The notes: generated by a model from the sequence alone, not told the origin. A stretch of 64,000 bases of DNA from Streptococcus urinalis 2285-97 (GCF_000188055.2 NZ_AEUZ02000001.1:443501-507500); one strand, 5' to 3'; positions 52,309-62,760 are shown, counted from the stretch's first letter. Made by a program: numbers and translations.

Positions 52309-53004
52309 ATGAAAAAATTTCAGTTTTTTTTACTTGTTGAAATTATCTTATTGGCTTTAGGCATTATGACAATCTTGTCAAATGATGTTTCAAGTTTTAT
52401 TTTGATACTTGTCTTATTACTTTTGGCATTACGATTTTACAATCAAGATAGTCGGAATAATTTTTTACTAACAATAGGGTTATTATTATTATTTTTAATT
52501 ATAATGTTAAACCCTTATATTGTCGCAGCAGTTTTACTTGGAATTGTCTATATTGTTTTAAATCATTTTTCACAAGTCAAAAAGAAAAATAGATTTGCTT
52601 TGATCAAATTTAAAGAGAGTGAACTAAATGTTCAACCAATTCGTCATCAATGGCTTGGAGCTTCAATCTATCAGAGTGATTATTATGCATTTGATGATAT
52701 AAATATCATCAGATTTAGTGGAAATGATCAGATTGATTTAACGAAGGTGATTGTTACTGGTAAAGAAAATAATATTATAATTCGAAAAATTTATGGAAAG
52801 ACTCAAATTGACGTTCCAATTGATGTTGAAGTTAAATTAGAGGTTAGTTCAGTCTATGGTAGTGTTAGGTTTTTTGATTATGATGAATATGATTTAAGAA
52901 ATGAATCACTTAAATTGTGGAGTAACCAATACGAAAAAAGTCAGCGTAATGTTAAGATTATTCTCAATGTTCTTGCTGGTGATGTTGAGGTGACAAGACG
53001 ATGA
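52309..53004 (+). CDS. liaF: LiaF-type membrane protein of a wall-stress system
   Basis: LiaF holds the LiaS kinase inactive in the absence of envelope stress. The 231 residues start at ATG 52309 (GAGG six bases upstream) with hydrophobic segments up to about residue 90. The soluble half follows, with a DUF2154-like beta-rich domain (NIIIRKIYGKTQIDVPIDVEV). Its stop overlaps the liaS start by four bases. The three-gene order liaF-liaS-liaR is diagnostic. Confidence 0.92.
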   Translation: MKKFQFFLLVEIILLALGIMTILSNDVSSFILILVLLLLALRFYNQDSRNNFLLTIGLLLLFLIIMLNPYIVAAVLLGIVYIVLNHFSQVKKKNRFALIKFKESELNVQPIRHQWLGASIYQSDYYAFDDINIIRFSGNDQIDLTKVIVTGKENNIIIRKIYGKTQIDVPIDVEVKLEVSSVYGSVRFFDYDEYDLRNESLKLWSNQYEKSQRNVKIILNVLAGDVEVTRR

Positions 53005-54026
53005 AAAAAAGATATTATTTTTTAATTTGGCTTTACTCAGCAGTGACCATTTTATCGATTACATATATTATTATGGATAATTTTAATATCCATATCAGAA
53101 CTGTCTTCTCAAATTGGCAGTTATTCATTCAGTTTTTCTTTTCAATTATCTTTTTGATTTTATCTGTAACAGTTTTATTGTTACTACTTTGGGTTGTCTT
53201 AGATGACAATAGTAAGCGGATGATAAATCAAAATTTAAGAAGGATTGTAAATAATCAAGCTATTGTAGAAGACTATTCTAATGAGATTAATACCAATTTG
53301 GCACGCCTTTCAAAAAAAATGAGTCATCTCACTCAAAAATTACAACGTACTGAAAATACATATATTCAAAATAATCAAGAAATTGTTAAACAAGAAAGAA
53401 AAAGGATAGCGCGTGACCTTCATGACACTGTTAGTCAAGAATTATTTGCTTCGTCAATGATTTTATCTGGCTTATCAATGAGTCTTGAAAATCTTGATCA
53501 AAAAGAGTTGCAAAATCAAATCTTAACGGTTGAAAAAATGTTACAAAATACTCAAAACGATTTGAGAATTTTACTACTTCATTTGAGACCTACAGAACTT
53601 GATCAACGAAGTTTATCTGAAGGATTGGAACTCATTTTAAAAGAGCTTACAGACAAAAGTAATATTTGTGTTACCTATCAAAATAATAGTCAAAGAATTC
53701 CAAAACCAATCGAAGATAACTTATTTAGAATTGCCCAAGAATTTATTAGTAATACTTTGAAACATGCTGACGCAAGTCAATTAGAGGTTTACATTCAACA
53801 AACAAAGAATGAACTACAGCTGAAAATGATAGATAATGGTAAAGGATTTGATATGGATAAAGTCCAAGATCTAAGCTATGGACTTAAGAATATTGAAGAT
53901 AGGGTTGATGATATGGCAGGTACAGTTGACTTTTTAAGCCAAATAGGTAAAGGAGTTGTAATGACTGTTAGATTGCCATTGATTAAAGGAGAAAATGATG
54001 ACAACAATAAAAGTAGTATTGATTGA
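53001..54026 (+). CDS. liaS: LiaS-type sensor histidine kinase
   Basis: LiaS is the intramembrane-sensing kinase of the LiaFSR system, which responds to lipid-II antibiotics and cationic peptides. Two N-terminal membrane helices (about 7-28 and 43-70) flank a very short outer loop. The HisKA_3 phospho-acceptor is in RIARDLHDTVSQE (about residue 140), and the ATPase N/G boxes are FISNTLKHADAS and IDNGKGFDM. The 341-residue length is normal. Its 3' end overlaps liaR by 32 bases. Confidence 0.95.
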   Translation: MKKRYYFLIWLYSAVTILSITYIIMDNFNIHIRTVFSNWQLFIQFFFSIIFLILSVTVLLLLLWVVLDDNSKRMINQNLRRIVNNQAIVEDYSNEINTNLARLSKKMSHLTQKLQRTENTYIQNNQEIVKQERKRIARDLHDTVSQELFASSMILSGLSMSLENLDQKELQNQILTVEKMLQNTQNDLRILLLHLRPTELDQRSLSEGLELILKELTDKSNICVTYQNNSQRIPKPIEDNLFRIAQEFISNTLKHADASQLEVYIQQTKNELQLKMIDNGKGFDMDKVQDLSYGLKNIEDRVDDMAGTVDFLSQIGKGVVMTVRLPLIKGENDDNNKSSID

Positions 54027-54639
54027 CGATCATGAGATGGTTAGAATGGGACTAAAAAGCTTTCTTAATATGCAATCAGATATAGAAGTCATTGCTGAAG
54101 GTGTGAACGGTAATGATGGCATCAAACTAGGGTTAGAGTTGAAACCAGATGTTATCGTTATGGATTTAGTTATGCCAGAAGTAGATGGTGTGGAGGCAAC
54201 CTTAAGTATTCTAAAAGAATGGTCAGAAGCAAAAATCTTAGTTCTTACATCTTACTTAGATAATGAAAAAATTTACCCTGTCATTGAAGCGGGAGTCAAA
54301 GGTTACATGTTAAAAACATCTAGTGCTGCAGAAATCTTAAATGCTATTAGAAAAGTAGCCAATAGACAAGAAGCTATTGAGACAGAAGTTGATAAAAAAA
54401 TCAAGAACCATCAAGATAATCCAGAATTACATGAAGAATTAACAGCCAGAGAATATGATATATTATATTTATTAGCTAAAGGATTTGATAATCAAACCAT
54501 TGCTGATGAGTTATATATTTCCTTAAAAACGGTTAAAACACATGTTTCAAATATTTTAGCAAAATTACAAGTTGATGACCGAACTCAAGCAGTTGTTTAT
54601 GCCTTTAGACATCATTTAGTCCCACAAGATGACAATTAA
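53995..54639 (+). CDS. liaR: LiaR-type response regulator
   Basis: LiaR is a NarL/FixJ-type response regulator activated by LiaS. The receiver domain has DDHE near the start, the phosphorylated aspartate in VIVMDLVMPEVDG (about residue 55) and a lysine in YMLKTSS. A LuxR-type helix-turn-helix follows (LTAREYDILYLLAKGFDNQTI). The start is ATG 53995 or 53998, with AAAGGAG inside the end of liaS. Confidence 0.95.
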   Translation: MMTTIKVVLIDDHEMVRMGLKSFLNMQSDIEVIAEGVNGNDGIKLGLELKPDVIVMDLVMPEVDGVEATLSILKEWSEAKILVLTSYLDNEKIYPVIEAGVKGYMLKTSSAAEILNAIRKVANRQEAIETEVDKKIKNHQDNPELHEELTAREYDILYLLAKGFDNQTIADELYISLKTVKTHVSNILAKLQVDDRTQAVVYAFRHHLVPQDDN

Positions 54640-54675
54640 TGGTATAATAAACTTACGATTCTAATGGAGGGTTTA

Positions 54676-56076
54676 ATGGACGCAAAAACAAAATATAAAG
54701 CAAAAAAAATTAAAATTGTCTTTTTTGATATAGATGATACATTAAGAGTAAAAGACACTGGTTATATGCCAGAAACCATCAAAACGGTCTTTAAAGATTT
54801 AAAATCTAAAGGTATTCTTACTGGAATTGCGTCAGGACGGGCCTTATATGGTGTTGTACCAGAAATTATTGATTTAGAACCAGATTATTTTGTCACTATT
54901 AATGGCTCTTATGTTGTCAATCATCAAAAAGAAGAAATTGTCAATCAACCTATCCGCAAAGAAGTTGCACAAGCTTTTGTAGATTGGTGTCAATATATTG
55001 GCATTGAATATGGCTTTGCTGGTAAAGACAAACCAGTGGTATCTGCCAGGATTCCACTAATTGATGAAGCCATGGTTCCAGTTTATGGTATTTGTGATGT
55101 CGAACCAGATTTTTATTTAACAAATGACGTTTATCATATGTGGACATTTGCTGAAAATAATGCTGACTTGGTGTTACCAGAACATTTATCTAGAGAAGTT
55201 AGATTAGTTCCTTGGCATCAACATTCTTCTGATGTTGTAAAAAGTGGTATTTCAAAAGCTTCAGGTGTAGGGCAAGTTTTAGAAAAAGAAGGTATGACTC
55301 CTGAAAATGCCATGATGTTTGGTGATGGCTCAAATGATATGGAAATTTTCGATTTTGTTGGCTTGAAAGTAGCTATGGGAAATGCCGTTTCTGAAATTAA
55401 AGAAAAAGCAGATTACGTAACAGATAATGTAGAAGGGAATGGCATTTATAATGCCCTTGTTGAACTAGGTATGGTAAATAAAGAATTACATTTTCCACAA
55501 TTAAATTTGGAAACATTTGAAGCTCCAACTGCAAAAATTAAAACAAACTTAGGAGATATGAGTATTAAGCTCTTTCCAGAACATGCTCCAAAAACTGTTG
55601 CCAACTTTTTAGGTTTGGCTAAAGAAGGTTATTATGATGGCATTATCTTCCATAGAATTATTCCAGAATTTATGATTCAAGGTGGTGATCCCACTGGAAC
55701 TGGTATGGGTGGACAATCTATTTATGGAGATAGTTTTGAAGATGAATTCTCAGAAGAATTGTATAATTTAAGAGGTGCCCTCTCAATGGCAAATGCTGGG
55801 CCAAATACAAATGGAAGCCAATTCTTTATTGTTCAAAATACGAAACTCCCATACTCTAAAAAAGAGTTAGAACGTGGAGGGTGGCCAGCAGATATAGCAC
55901 AAGTCTATTCTGAAAATGGTGGAACACCACATTTAGATCGTAGACATACAGTATTTGGTCAATTAGTTGATGAAGCTTCTTTTGAAACACTTGATAAAAT
56001 TGCTTCAGTAAAAACAGGCGCTCAAGATAAACCAGTAGAAGATGTTGTCATCACAACAATTGAGGTTAGTGAGTAA
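54676..56076 (+). CDS. Fusion of Cof-type HAD hydrolase and cyclophilin-type PPIase
   Basis: This is a two-domain protein of 466 residues. Residues 1-270 form a HAD-superfamily (Cof/YkrA-like) phosphatase with FFDIDDTLR and [11 protein letters not shown]. Residues 280-466 form a cyclophilin peptidyl-prolyl isomerase with the catalytic [14 protein letters not shown] and NTNGSQFFI. The fusion is known in streptococci, but why the activities are joined is unclear. I start at 54676 because GGAGG (54666-54670) is correctly spaced; the ATG at 54664 precedes it. An S1-domain gene overlaps its stop. Confidence 0.92.
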   Translation: MDAKTKYKAKKIKIVFFDIDDTLRVKDTGYMPETIKTVFKDLKSKGILTGIASGRALYGVVPEIIDLEPDYFVTINGSYVVNHQKEEIVNQPIRKEVAQAFVDWCQYIGIEYGFAGKDKPVVSARIPLIDEAMVPVYGICDVEPDFYLTNDVYHMWTFAENNADLVLPEHLSREVRLVPWHQHSSDVVKSGISKASGVGQVLEKEGMTPENAMMFGDGSNDMEIFDFVGLKVAMGNAVSEIKEKADYVTDNVEGNGIYNALVELGMVNKELHFPQLNLETFEAPTAKIKTNLGDMSIKLFPEHAPKTVANFLGLAKEGYYDGIIFHRIIPEFMIQGGDPTGTGMGGQSIYGDSFEDEFSEELYNLRGALSMANAGPNTNGSQFFIVQNTKLPYSKKELERGGWPADIAQVYSENGGTPHLDRRHTVFGQLVDEASFETLDKIASVKTGAQDKPVEDVVITTIEVSE

Positions 56077-56438
56077 TGAAAATAGGGGATAAATTAAAAG
56101 GAACTGTCACGGGAATCAAACCATATGGTGCCTTTGTTTCCCTTGAAAATAACACAACTGGCTTAATCCATATCTCTGAAATAAAAACTGGCTATATTGA
56201 TAACATTTCCAAATATTTAACAATTGGACAAGAAGTATTAGTGCAAGTTGTCGATTTTGATGAATACTCACAAAAAGCTAGTTTGTCTTTGAGAACTTTA
56301 GAAGAAGATAAACATTATTTATCACATAGACACCGTTTTTCTAATAGCCGATATAAATTTGGTTTTAAACCATTGGAAGAACACTTAGATGATTGGATAG
56401 ATGATGGTATTACATTTTTACAAAAAGAGAAAAAATAA
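56076..56438 (+). CDS. S1 RNA-binding domain protein (CvfD/YugI-like)
   Basis: This 120-residue protein has an N-terminal S1 domain (about residues 1-72, GTVTGIKPYGAFVSLENNTTGLIHIS in part) followed by a charged tail. It resembles the general stress protein 13/CvfD group, which acts in post-transcriptional control. The start shares a base with the stop of the HAD-cyclophilin gene, so they are coupled. A bidirectional terminator follows, convergent with cysK. Confidence 0.85.
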   Translation: MKIGDKLKGTVTGIKPYGAFVSLENNTTGLIHISEIKTGYIDNISKYLTIGQEVLVQVVDFDEYSQKASLSLRTLEEDKHYLSHRHRFSNSRYKFGFKPLEEHLDDWIDDGITFLQKEKK

Positions 56439-56458
56439 AAAAGCCTTAAGGCTTTTTT
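56437..56458. terminator. Bidirectional terminator between S1-domain gene and cysK
   Basis: AAAAAAGCCTTAAGGCTTTTTT is perfectly self-complementary, lying at the ends of two convergent genes. Confidence 0.85.
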
Positions 56459-56461
56459 ATT

Positions 56462-57379
56462 TTAATTCTGATATAAAGCAGTAGATAAGTAACGTTCTCC
56501 ATTATCAGGTAAAATGGCTAGTACTTTTTTACCTTTTCCAAGGTCAATAGCTTTTTGAATAGCTGCATAAATAGCAGCACCAGAAGAAATACCGATTAAG
56601 AAACCTTCTTTTTGGCCAAATGAACGACTTGTTTCAAATGCATTGTCGGAAGAAACACGAGCAACACTATCAAATGCTTTTGTATCTAGTGTTTCAGGAA
56701 CAAAACCAGTTGAAATACCTTGGATTTTATGTGGTCCAGGTTGATCACCAGATAAAACAGCAGATTCATCAGCTTCAACAGCAATTATTTCAGTTGATGG
56801 ATTTGCTTTTTTAAGTGCATGGGCGACACCTGAAACAGTTCCACCAGTTCCAACACCTGAGATAAATGCATCAAGACCAGTTTCACCAAAATCTTCAAGT
56901 ATTTCTTGACCCGTTGTTTTTTCATGAATTAATGGATTAGAAGGGTTTTTAAACTGCATTGGGACCCAACCATTTTTTTCTTTTGCAATTTCTTCAGCTT
57001 TTGTAATCGCAGCTTTAATGCCTTCACTGCCAGGTGTAAGGATAAGCTCTGCTCCATAAGCTTTTATTAATTTTTGGCGTTCAACACTCATGGTATCAGG
57101 CATAACAATAATAACTTGATAGCCTTTAGCAGCTCCAACCCATGCTAAACCAATACCTGTATTACCACTAGTTGGCTCTACGATAGTATCTCCTGGTTTG
57201 ATTTTTCCTTCTTTTTCCGCGTCTTCAATCATTGCTAATGCAATACGATCTTTTACAGAAGATCCTGGATTGAAAGCTTCCACTTTAACGTAGACATCAG
57301 CAGCTCCCTCGGGAACAATATTATTTAATTTTACAATTGGTGTTTTTCCGACTAATTCAGTGATATTTTGATAGATCAT
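56462..57379 (-). CDS. cysK: Cysteine synthase (O-acetylserine thiol-lyase)
   Basis: CysK makes cysteine from O-acetylserine and sulfide with pyridoxal phosphate. The PLP lysine lies in [10 protein letters not shown] (about residue 42), with the substrate loop PTSGNTGIG and the phosphate-binding [10 protein letters not shown]. The 305-residue length is normal. A good minus-strand promoter (TTTACA, 17 bases, TATACT) lies just upstream, and AAGGAG precedes the ATG. No cysteine-responsive motif was recognised. Confidence 0.96.
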   Translation of the reverse strand: MIYQNITELVGKTPIVKLNNIVPEGAADVYVKVEAFNPGSSVKDRIALAMIEDAEKEGKIKPGDTIVEPTSGNTGIGLAWVGAAKGYQVIIVMPDTMSVERQKLIKAYGAELILTPGSEGIKAAITKAEEIAKEKNGWVPMQFKNPSNPLIHEKTTGQEILEDFGETGLDAFISGVGTGGTVSGVAHALKKANPSTEIIAVEADESAVLSGDQPGPHKIQGISTGFVPETLDTKAFDSVARVSSDNAFETSRSFGQKEGFLIGISSGAAIYAAIQKAIDLGKGKKVLAILPDNGERYLSTALYQN

Positions 57380-57409
57380 TTAAAAACTCCTTTTAGAATT
57401 ACTATCTCA

Positions 57410-57438
57410 AGTATAATATCTCTAGAATTGTTTGTAAA
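57410..57438 (-). promoter_or_regulatory. cysK promoter
   Basis: Minus-strand TTTACA (57438-57433) and TATACT (57415-57410), separated by exactly 17 bases. Confidence 0.7.
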
Positions 57439-57470
57439 ATACTAATTATTTATCATAATGATAACTAAAT

Positions 57471-58121
57471 TTAATCGGATGTAATTTTCTCCCTAAAAGG
57501 AACTTCGACAATTTTTGAGTTAATTTTTTTATAATCAATTTTTCCATTAAAATAATCATTTAAGTGATGACAAATATTTTCAAATCTATCTTCTTCACAA
57601 AAAATAGAAGTGGTAATATGATCAGTAAAATCAGTATCGAATTCGCTCAACTTTTCGCTTTCTAAAAATTGTGAATAGATTTGATATTGATTATAGGACA
57701 TGACAATTCTTATGCCAAGCAATTCTTTAATTTCAACAATACTATTATTCTCGATAGCATGACTTGTAGCTGTAGAATAGGCTCTAATCAGACCTCCAGT
57801 ACCAAGTTTAGTACCATCAAAGTAGCGAACAACAACCACAAATACATTTGTTAGATTTTGTTTTTCTAAAACAGATAATATTGGAAGGCCAGCTGTTCCA
57901 CTAGGCTCACCATCGTCACTAGATCTTTTGATCTCTTGCTTCTCACCAACTACGAGAGCAGAACAAAGGTGATTTGCTTTGTAATGTTCTTTACGAAGTT
58001 TATCTAATATTATTTTTGACTCTTCCTCATTATTAATTCGAAAAATATAAGTAATAAATCGAGATTTTTTGATTTCAATTTCACTTTGACTATTTTCTTT
58101 CAATGTTTTAAAAGTATTCAT
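57471..58121 (-). CDS. YigZ/IMPACT family protein
   Basis: This 216-residue member of the UPF0029/IMPACT family has an N-terminal RNase PH-like fold (KKSRFITYIFRINNEEE) and the family signature RSSDDGEPSGTAGLPIL, then VVVRYFDGTKLGTGGLIRAYS. Homologues are linked to translation control and peptidase-like activity, but the activity is uncertain. It is often adjacent to and divergent from comFA in streptococci, as here. The start has no Shine-Dalgarno; a -10-like TAAACT ends six bases before the ATG. Confidence 0.88.
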   Translation of the reverse strand: MNTFKTLKENSQSEIEIKKSRFITYIFRINNEEESKIILDKLRKEHYKANHLCSALVVGEKQEIKRSSDDGEPSGTAGLPILSVLEKQNLTNVFVVVVRYFDGTKLGTGGLIRAYSTATSHAIENNSIVEIKELLGIRIVMSYNQYQIYSQFLESEKLSEFDTDFTDHITTSIFCEEDRFENICHHLNDYFNGKIDYKKINSKIVEVPFREKITSD

Positions 58122-58161
58122 AAAAAAAGTTTACACAATTCTTTATTATTTGGCAAAAAAA

Positions 58162-58169
58162 TTCGAATT
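58162..58169 (+). promoter_or_regulatory. Degenerate competence (CIN/com) box upstream of comFA
   Basis: TTCGAATT resembles the streptococcal CIN box TACGAATA at six of eight positions and sits nine bases before the comFA ATG. Since the CIN box replaces the -10 for sigma-X, transcription would begin almost at the start codon. The match is imperfect. Confidence 0.4.
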
Positions 58170-58177
58170 AATAAGTG

Positions 58178-59479
58178 ATGGAAGAATTAAAGAATTTTTA
58201 TGGAAGAATTATTTTAAAGCAAGATGTACCAATGCAATATCTATCGTTTTCTAAAGAAATACCGTCGTTTATACTCAAACAAAATCAGTACTATTGTCAA
58301 AGGTGTAATAGTATTCCAGAAGATAACCATACCCTTCCTGATGGACAACTCTACTGTCGTGAGTGTCTGATTTTTGGGAGAAATAGTCAAAACATTCCTT
58401 TAGTTCAATTTGATTGTCCAAAAGGAATTGGTTCAGACTACCTAGTCTGGATAGGACTTTTAACACCGTTTCAGCAAAAAATTTCGGATAGTCTAACAAA
58501 ATTAATTTTTGAAAAGAAAAAGATATTAGTACATGCTGTAACCGGAGCTGGAAAAACAGAAATGATTTACCAAGTAGTAAATGAATTTTTAAAAATTGGG
58601 AAATGGGTAGCTATTGCAAGTCCTCGAGTTGATGTCTGTTTGGAACTTCATTCAAGGTTATCAAAAGATTTCTCTTGTGGAATTACCTTATTGCATGCTC
58701 AGTCTAAAGGCTATCAATGGAACCCCATTATTATTATGACAACTCATCAATTGTTAAAATTTAGAAATGCATTTGATTTATTAATCATTGATGAAGTAGA
58801 TGCTTTTCCATATGTTGGTAATGATGTCTTACATTTTGCGACTAACCATGCTATCAAAGAAGAGGGATGTCATATTTTTTTGACGGCAACTTCAACAAAA
58901 AAATTAGAAAGAGAAATTCAAAAAGGTAGATTATACAAATTGACTTTACCAAGAAGATTTCACGGTAATCCATTAGTGGTACCTAAATTATTTTGCTTAA
59001 ATAATTTTAAAAATCAATTAGAAAAAGGAAGACTTCCCAAAAAGTTAATTATTGATATTGAGAACCAACGAAAAACAAATTTTCCATTATTATGTTTTGT
59101 GCCAACAATTGTATTAGGTGAGCAATTAAAAAAAGTACTTGAAAAATTATTTGAAAAAGAGGCAATTGCATTTGTATGTAGTCAAACTATTAACAGACAT
59201 GAGATAATCGAATTATTTCGTCTAAAGAAATATTCGATATTGATAACAAGCACCATACTAGAAAGAGGAGTTACTTTTCCAGGCGTTGATGTTTTTGTTT
59301 TGGAAGCACACCATTATTTATTTACAAAAAGTTCTCTAATTCAGATTGCAGGAAGAGTTGGTAGATCCATTGAAAGACCGACAGGAAAGCTAAATTTTTA
59401 TCATAATGGTAAAACGCTAGCTTTAGTAAATGCAATAAAAGATATTAAACAAATGAATAGAAAAGGCGAGCAGATATGA
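58178..59479 (+). CDS. comFA: Late competence helicase ComFA
   Basis: ComFA is an ATP-dependent helicase/translocase that helps pull single-stranded DNA in during natural transformation. An N-terminal four-cysteine zinc motif (YCQRCN and YCRECL, about residues 30-60) is followed by Walker A TGAGKTE at about 119-125, the DEVD box and the C-terminal QIAGRVGRS. The frame could also start at GTG 58175. No ribosome site is visible. It overlaps comFC by four bases. No lesion is seen. Confidence 0.93.
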   Translation: MEELKNFYGRIILKQDVPMQYLSFSKEIPSFILKQNQYYCQRCNSIPEDNHTLPDGQLYCRECLIFGRNSQNIPLVQFDCPKGIGSDYLVWIGLLTPFQQKISDSLTKLIFEKKKILVHAVTGAGKTEMIYQVVNEFLKIGKWVAIASPRVDVCLELHSRLSKDFSCGITLLHAQSKGYQWNPIIIMTTHQLLKFRNAFDLLIIDEVDAFPYVGNDVLHFATNHAIKEEGCHIFLTATSTKKLEREIQKGRLYKLTLPRRFHGNPLVVPKLFCLNNFKNQLEKGRLPKKLIIDIENQRKTNFPLLCFVPTIVLGEQLKKVLEKLFEKEAIAFVCSQTINRHEIIELFRLKKYSILITSTILERGVTFPGVDVFVLEAHHYLFTKSSLIQIAGRVGRSIERPTGKLNFYHNGKTLALVNAIKDIKQMNRKGEQI

Positions 59480-60099
59480 AGTGTATTTTATGTCAAGAAT
59501 ACTGTATACAACCACTAAATATAATGGATTATCTATTAATAAGGAAAGAACAAGCAATATGTTGCCAAAAATGTAAAAACAATTTTGAAAGAGTCAATCC
59601 CAATTTTAGCTGTGTTAGGTGTCAGAAAAAAGGAAAGGAAAAGATTTGTTCAGATTGCAAAAAATGGGAAGAAAAAGGATTTATAATCAATCATAAAGCT
59701 TTATATTATTATAACGAATCTATGAAAGACTATTTTAAAAAATACAAATTTAATGGAGATTACCTCTTAAAAACTGTTTTTGTAAATGATCTTAAAAAAG
59801 CAATAAAGCCGTTTAGTAATTATCAAATAATAACAGTTCCCATTAGTCAATTAACTTTTGAAAAAAGACAATTTAATCAAATGCAAGTTATCCTTGAAGA
59901 ATGTAATATTCCATTTCTCATTCCATTTATAAAAGTTGAAGGTAACGTACAATCCAAAAAAACTAAAATTGAACGTTTAAATAATAAAAATAGCTATAGA
60001 CTTCAAAATGAAATGAAAAATAAAATAACAAAAAATATTTTAATTATCGATGATATCTATACCACTGGTGCAACTATAGTGGCATTGATAAAAATTTAA
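59476..60099 (+). CDS. comFC: Competence protein ComFC, cut short by an in-frame stop
   Basis: ComFC is a phosphoribosyltransferase-fold protein needed for transformation. The N-terminus has zinc-binding cysteines (CILCQEYC, CCQKC, CVRCQKKG, CSDC). The PRPP-loop motif IIDDIYTTGAT is near the C-terminus. At 60097-60099 the frame meets TAA, yet after it the same frame continues for 15 residues ending IVSLSIAR, which looks like the normal family end. The gene is therefore probably a full-length comFC with a nonsense codon, losing the last beta strand. Function may be reduced or absent. Confidence 0.88.
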   Translation: MKCILCQEYCIQPLNIMDYLLIRKEQAICCQKCKNNFERVNPNFSCVRCQKKGKEKICSDCKKWEEKGFIINHKALYYYNESMKDYFKKYKFNGDYLLKTVFVNDLKKAIKPFSNYQIITVPISQLTFEKRQFNQMQVILEECNIPFLIPFIKVEGNVQSKKTKIERLNNKNSYRLQNEMKNKITKNILIIDDIYTTGATIVALIKI

Positions 60100-60150
60100 A
60101 AAAAATTTGGTGCAAAGAATATAGTGAGTCTTTCAATTGCACGTTAAAAC

Positions 60151-60178
60151 TTGCAAATTTTCATGAAAACGATATAAT
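60151..60178 (+). promoter_or_regulatory. hpf promoter
   Basis: TTGCAA and TATAAT are separated by 16 bases, about 40 bases before the hpf start. Confidence 0.65.
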
Positions 60179-60191
60179 GAATATAAAGAAA

Positions 60192-60203
60192 GCGCTTAAG
60201 CGC
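60192..60203 (+). promoter_or_regulatory. 12-base palindrome in the hpf leader
   Basis: GCGCTTAAGCGC is perfectly palindromic and lies about 7-20 bases after the expected transcription start. Too tight for an RNA hairpin, it is more likely a protein site. Together with the preceding GAAA it resembles half of a cre site. Confidence 0.4.
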
Positions 60204-60219
60204 GAGAAAGAGGTATCCT

Positions 60220-60768
60220 ATGATTAAATTCAATATTCGTGGAGAAAATATCGAAGTTACAGACGCAATTCGCGATTATGTAGAATCAAAGCTTACTAAA
60301 ATTGAAAAGTATTTTAATAACGATCAAGAAATTGACGCTCGAGTTAATCTAAAAATTTACCGTGAAAAAACTGCTAAAGTTGAAGTGACTATACCGCTTG
60401 GTTCAGTTACTCTAAGAGCAGAAGATGTTTCACAAGACATGTACGGTTCTATTGATCTTGTTGTTGATAAGATTGAAAGACAAATTCGAAAAAATAAAAC
60501 AAAAATAGCAAAAAAACATAGAGAAAAAATTCCGACAGGTCATGTTTTTAATGAAGAATTTGAAGATGAAGCAGAAGATGATATTCCTGAAATTAAAGTT
60601 GTAAGAACTAAAAACATTACTCTGAAACCTATGGATGTTGAAGAGGCACGTTTGCAGATGGAATTATTGGGACATGATTTCTTTATTTATACTGATTCAG
60701 ATGATAATACTACCAATATCTTGTATAGACGTGAAGATGGAGATCTAGGACTCATTGAAGCTAAATAG
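60220..60768 (+). CDS. hpf: Ribosome hibernation promoting factor, long form
   Basis: Long HPF (YfiA/RaiA) joins two 70S ribosomes into inactive 100S dimers in stationary phase. The N-terminal domain starts IKFNIRGENIEVTDAIRDYVESKL, and the C-terminal dimerisation domain includes KPMDVEEARLQMELLGHDFF and the NILYRREDGDLGLIE end. The 182 residues are typical of the long form. AGAGG precedes the ATG. It often follows comFA/comFC, as here, but has its own promoter. Confidence 0.95.
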   Translation: MIKFNIRGENIEVTDAIRDYVESKLTKIEKYFNNDQEIDARVNLKIYREKTAKVEVTIPLGSVTLRAEDVSQDMYGSIDLVVDKIERQIRKNKTKIAKKHREKIPTGHVFNEEFEDEAEDDIPEIKVVRTKNITLKPMDVEEARLQMELLGHDFFIYTDSDDNTTNILYRREDGDLGLIEAK

Positions 60769-60785
60769 CTAAATAGCTAAATAAT

Positions 60786-60814
60786 AAAAAGTACCAGCAT
60801 TGCTGGTACTTTTT
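60786..60814 (+). terminator. Terminator after hpf
   Basis: AAAAAGTACCAGC and GCTGGTACTTTTT with an ATT loop. Confidence 0.9.
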
Positions 60815-60830
60815 ATTATTTAGAAATCCC

Positions 60831-60860
60831 TTGACAATGGTAAAGTAGATTTAGTATACT
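60831..60860 (+). promoter_or_regulatory. rRNA operon promoter P1
   Basis: TTGACA (60831-60836) and TATACT (60855-60860), spaced 18 bases. It lies just after the hpf terminator. Confidence 0.7.
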
Positions 60861-60913
60861 AAATAGGCTGTTGAAGCGGGCGAGTGACAGTTAAGAAAAG
60901 GTAAAAAAAGTTC

Positions 60914-60942
60914 TTGACAAGCTTGTGATGATTTGATAGAAT
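60914..60942 (+). promoter_or_regulatory. rRNA operon promoter P2
   Basis: TTGACA (60914-60919) and TAGAAT (60937-60942), spaced 17 bases. Tandem promoters are normal for rRNA operons. Confidence 0.75.
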
Positions 60943-60972
60943 AAAATAGTTGTCTCGAAAGAGGCGAAAGAC

Positions 60973-61003
60973 CTTTGAGAACTGAATAAGACGAACCAAA
61001 CGT
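60973..61003 (+). other. 5' arm of the pre-16S processing stem
   Basis: The leader around AACTGAATAAGACG is complementary to 62651-62680 downstream of 16S (CGTCTTATTTAGTT). The two would form the double-stranded site cut by RNase III. The rest of the 60943-61085 leader holds a small CTGTC/GACAG hairpin and nothing else I can name. Confidence 0.7.
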
Positions 61004-61086
61004 GAGGGTGATATGGAGACATATTACCCGTCAAAGACGAAATAAATCTGTCAGCGACAGAAAGAAAAGAGTAGGAATACTCAAAC

Positions 61087-62642
<1,556 letters not shown>

Positions 62643-62650
62643 AAATGGAA

Positions 62651-62680
62651 ACGATTGGTCGTCTTATTTAGTTTTGAGAG
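62651..62680 (+). other. 3' arm of the pre-16S processing stem
   Basis: This stretch is complementary to the leader at 60973-61003 and lies between 16S and tRNA-Ala. It is the partner strand of the RNase III site. Confidence 0.7.
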
Positions 62681-62687
62681 GTCTTGT

Positions 62688-62760
62688 GGGGCCTTAGCTC
62701 AGCTGGGAGAGCGCCTGCTTTGCACGCAGGAGGTCAGCGGTTCGATCCCGCTAGGCTCCA
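62688..62760 (+). tRNA. tRNA-Ala (anticodon UGC)
   Basis: A full 73-base cloverleaf in the 16S-23S spacer. The acceptor stem GGGGCCT/AGGCTCC has the G3:U70 pair that defines alanine tRNA. The anticodon loop CTTTGCACG gives UGC, and the T-loop is GGTTCGATCCC. The CCA end is not encoded. Confidence 0.97.
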
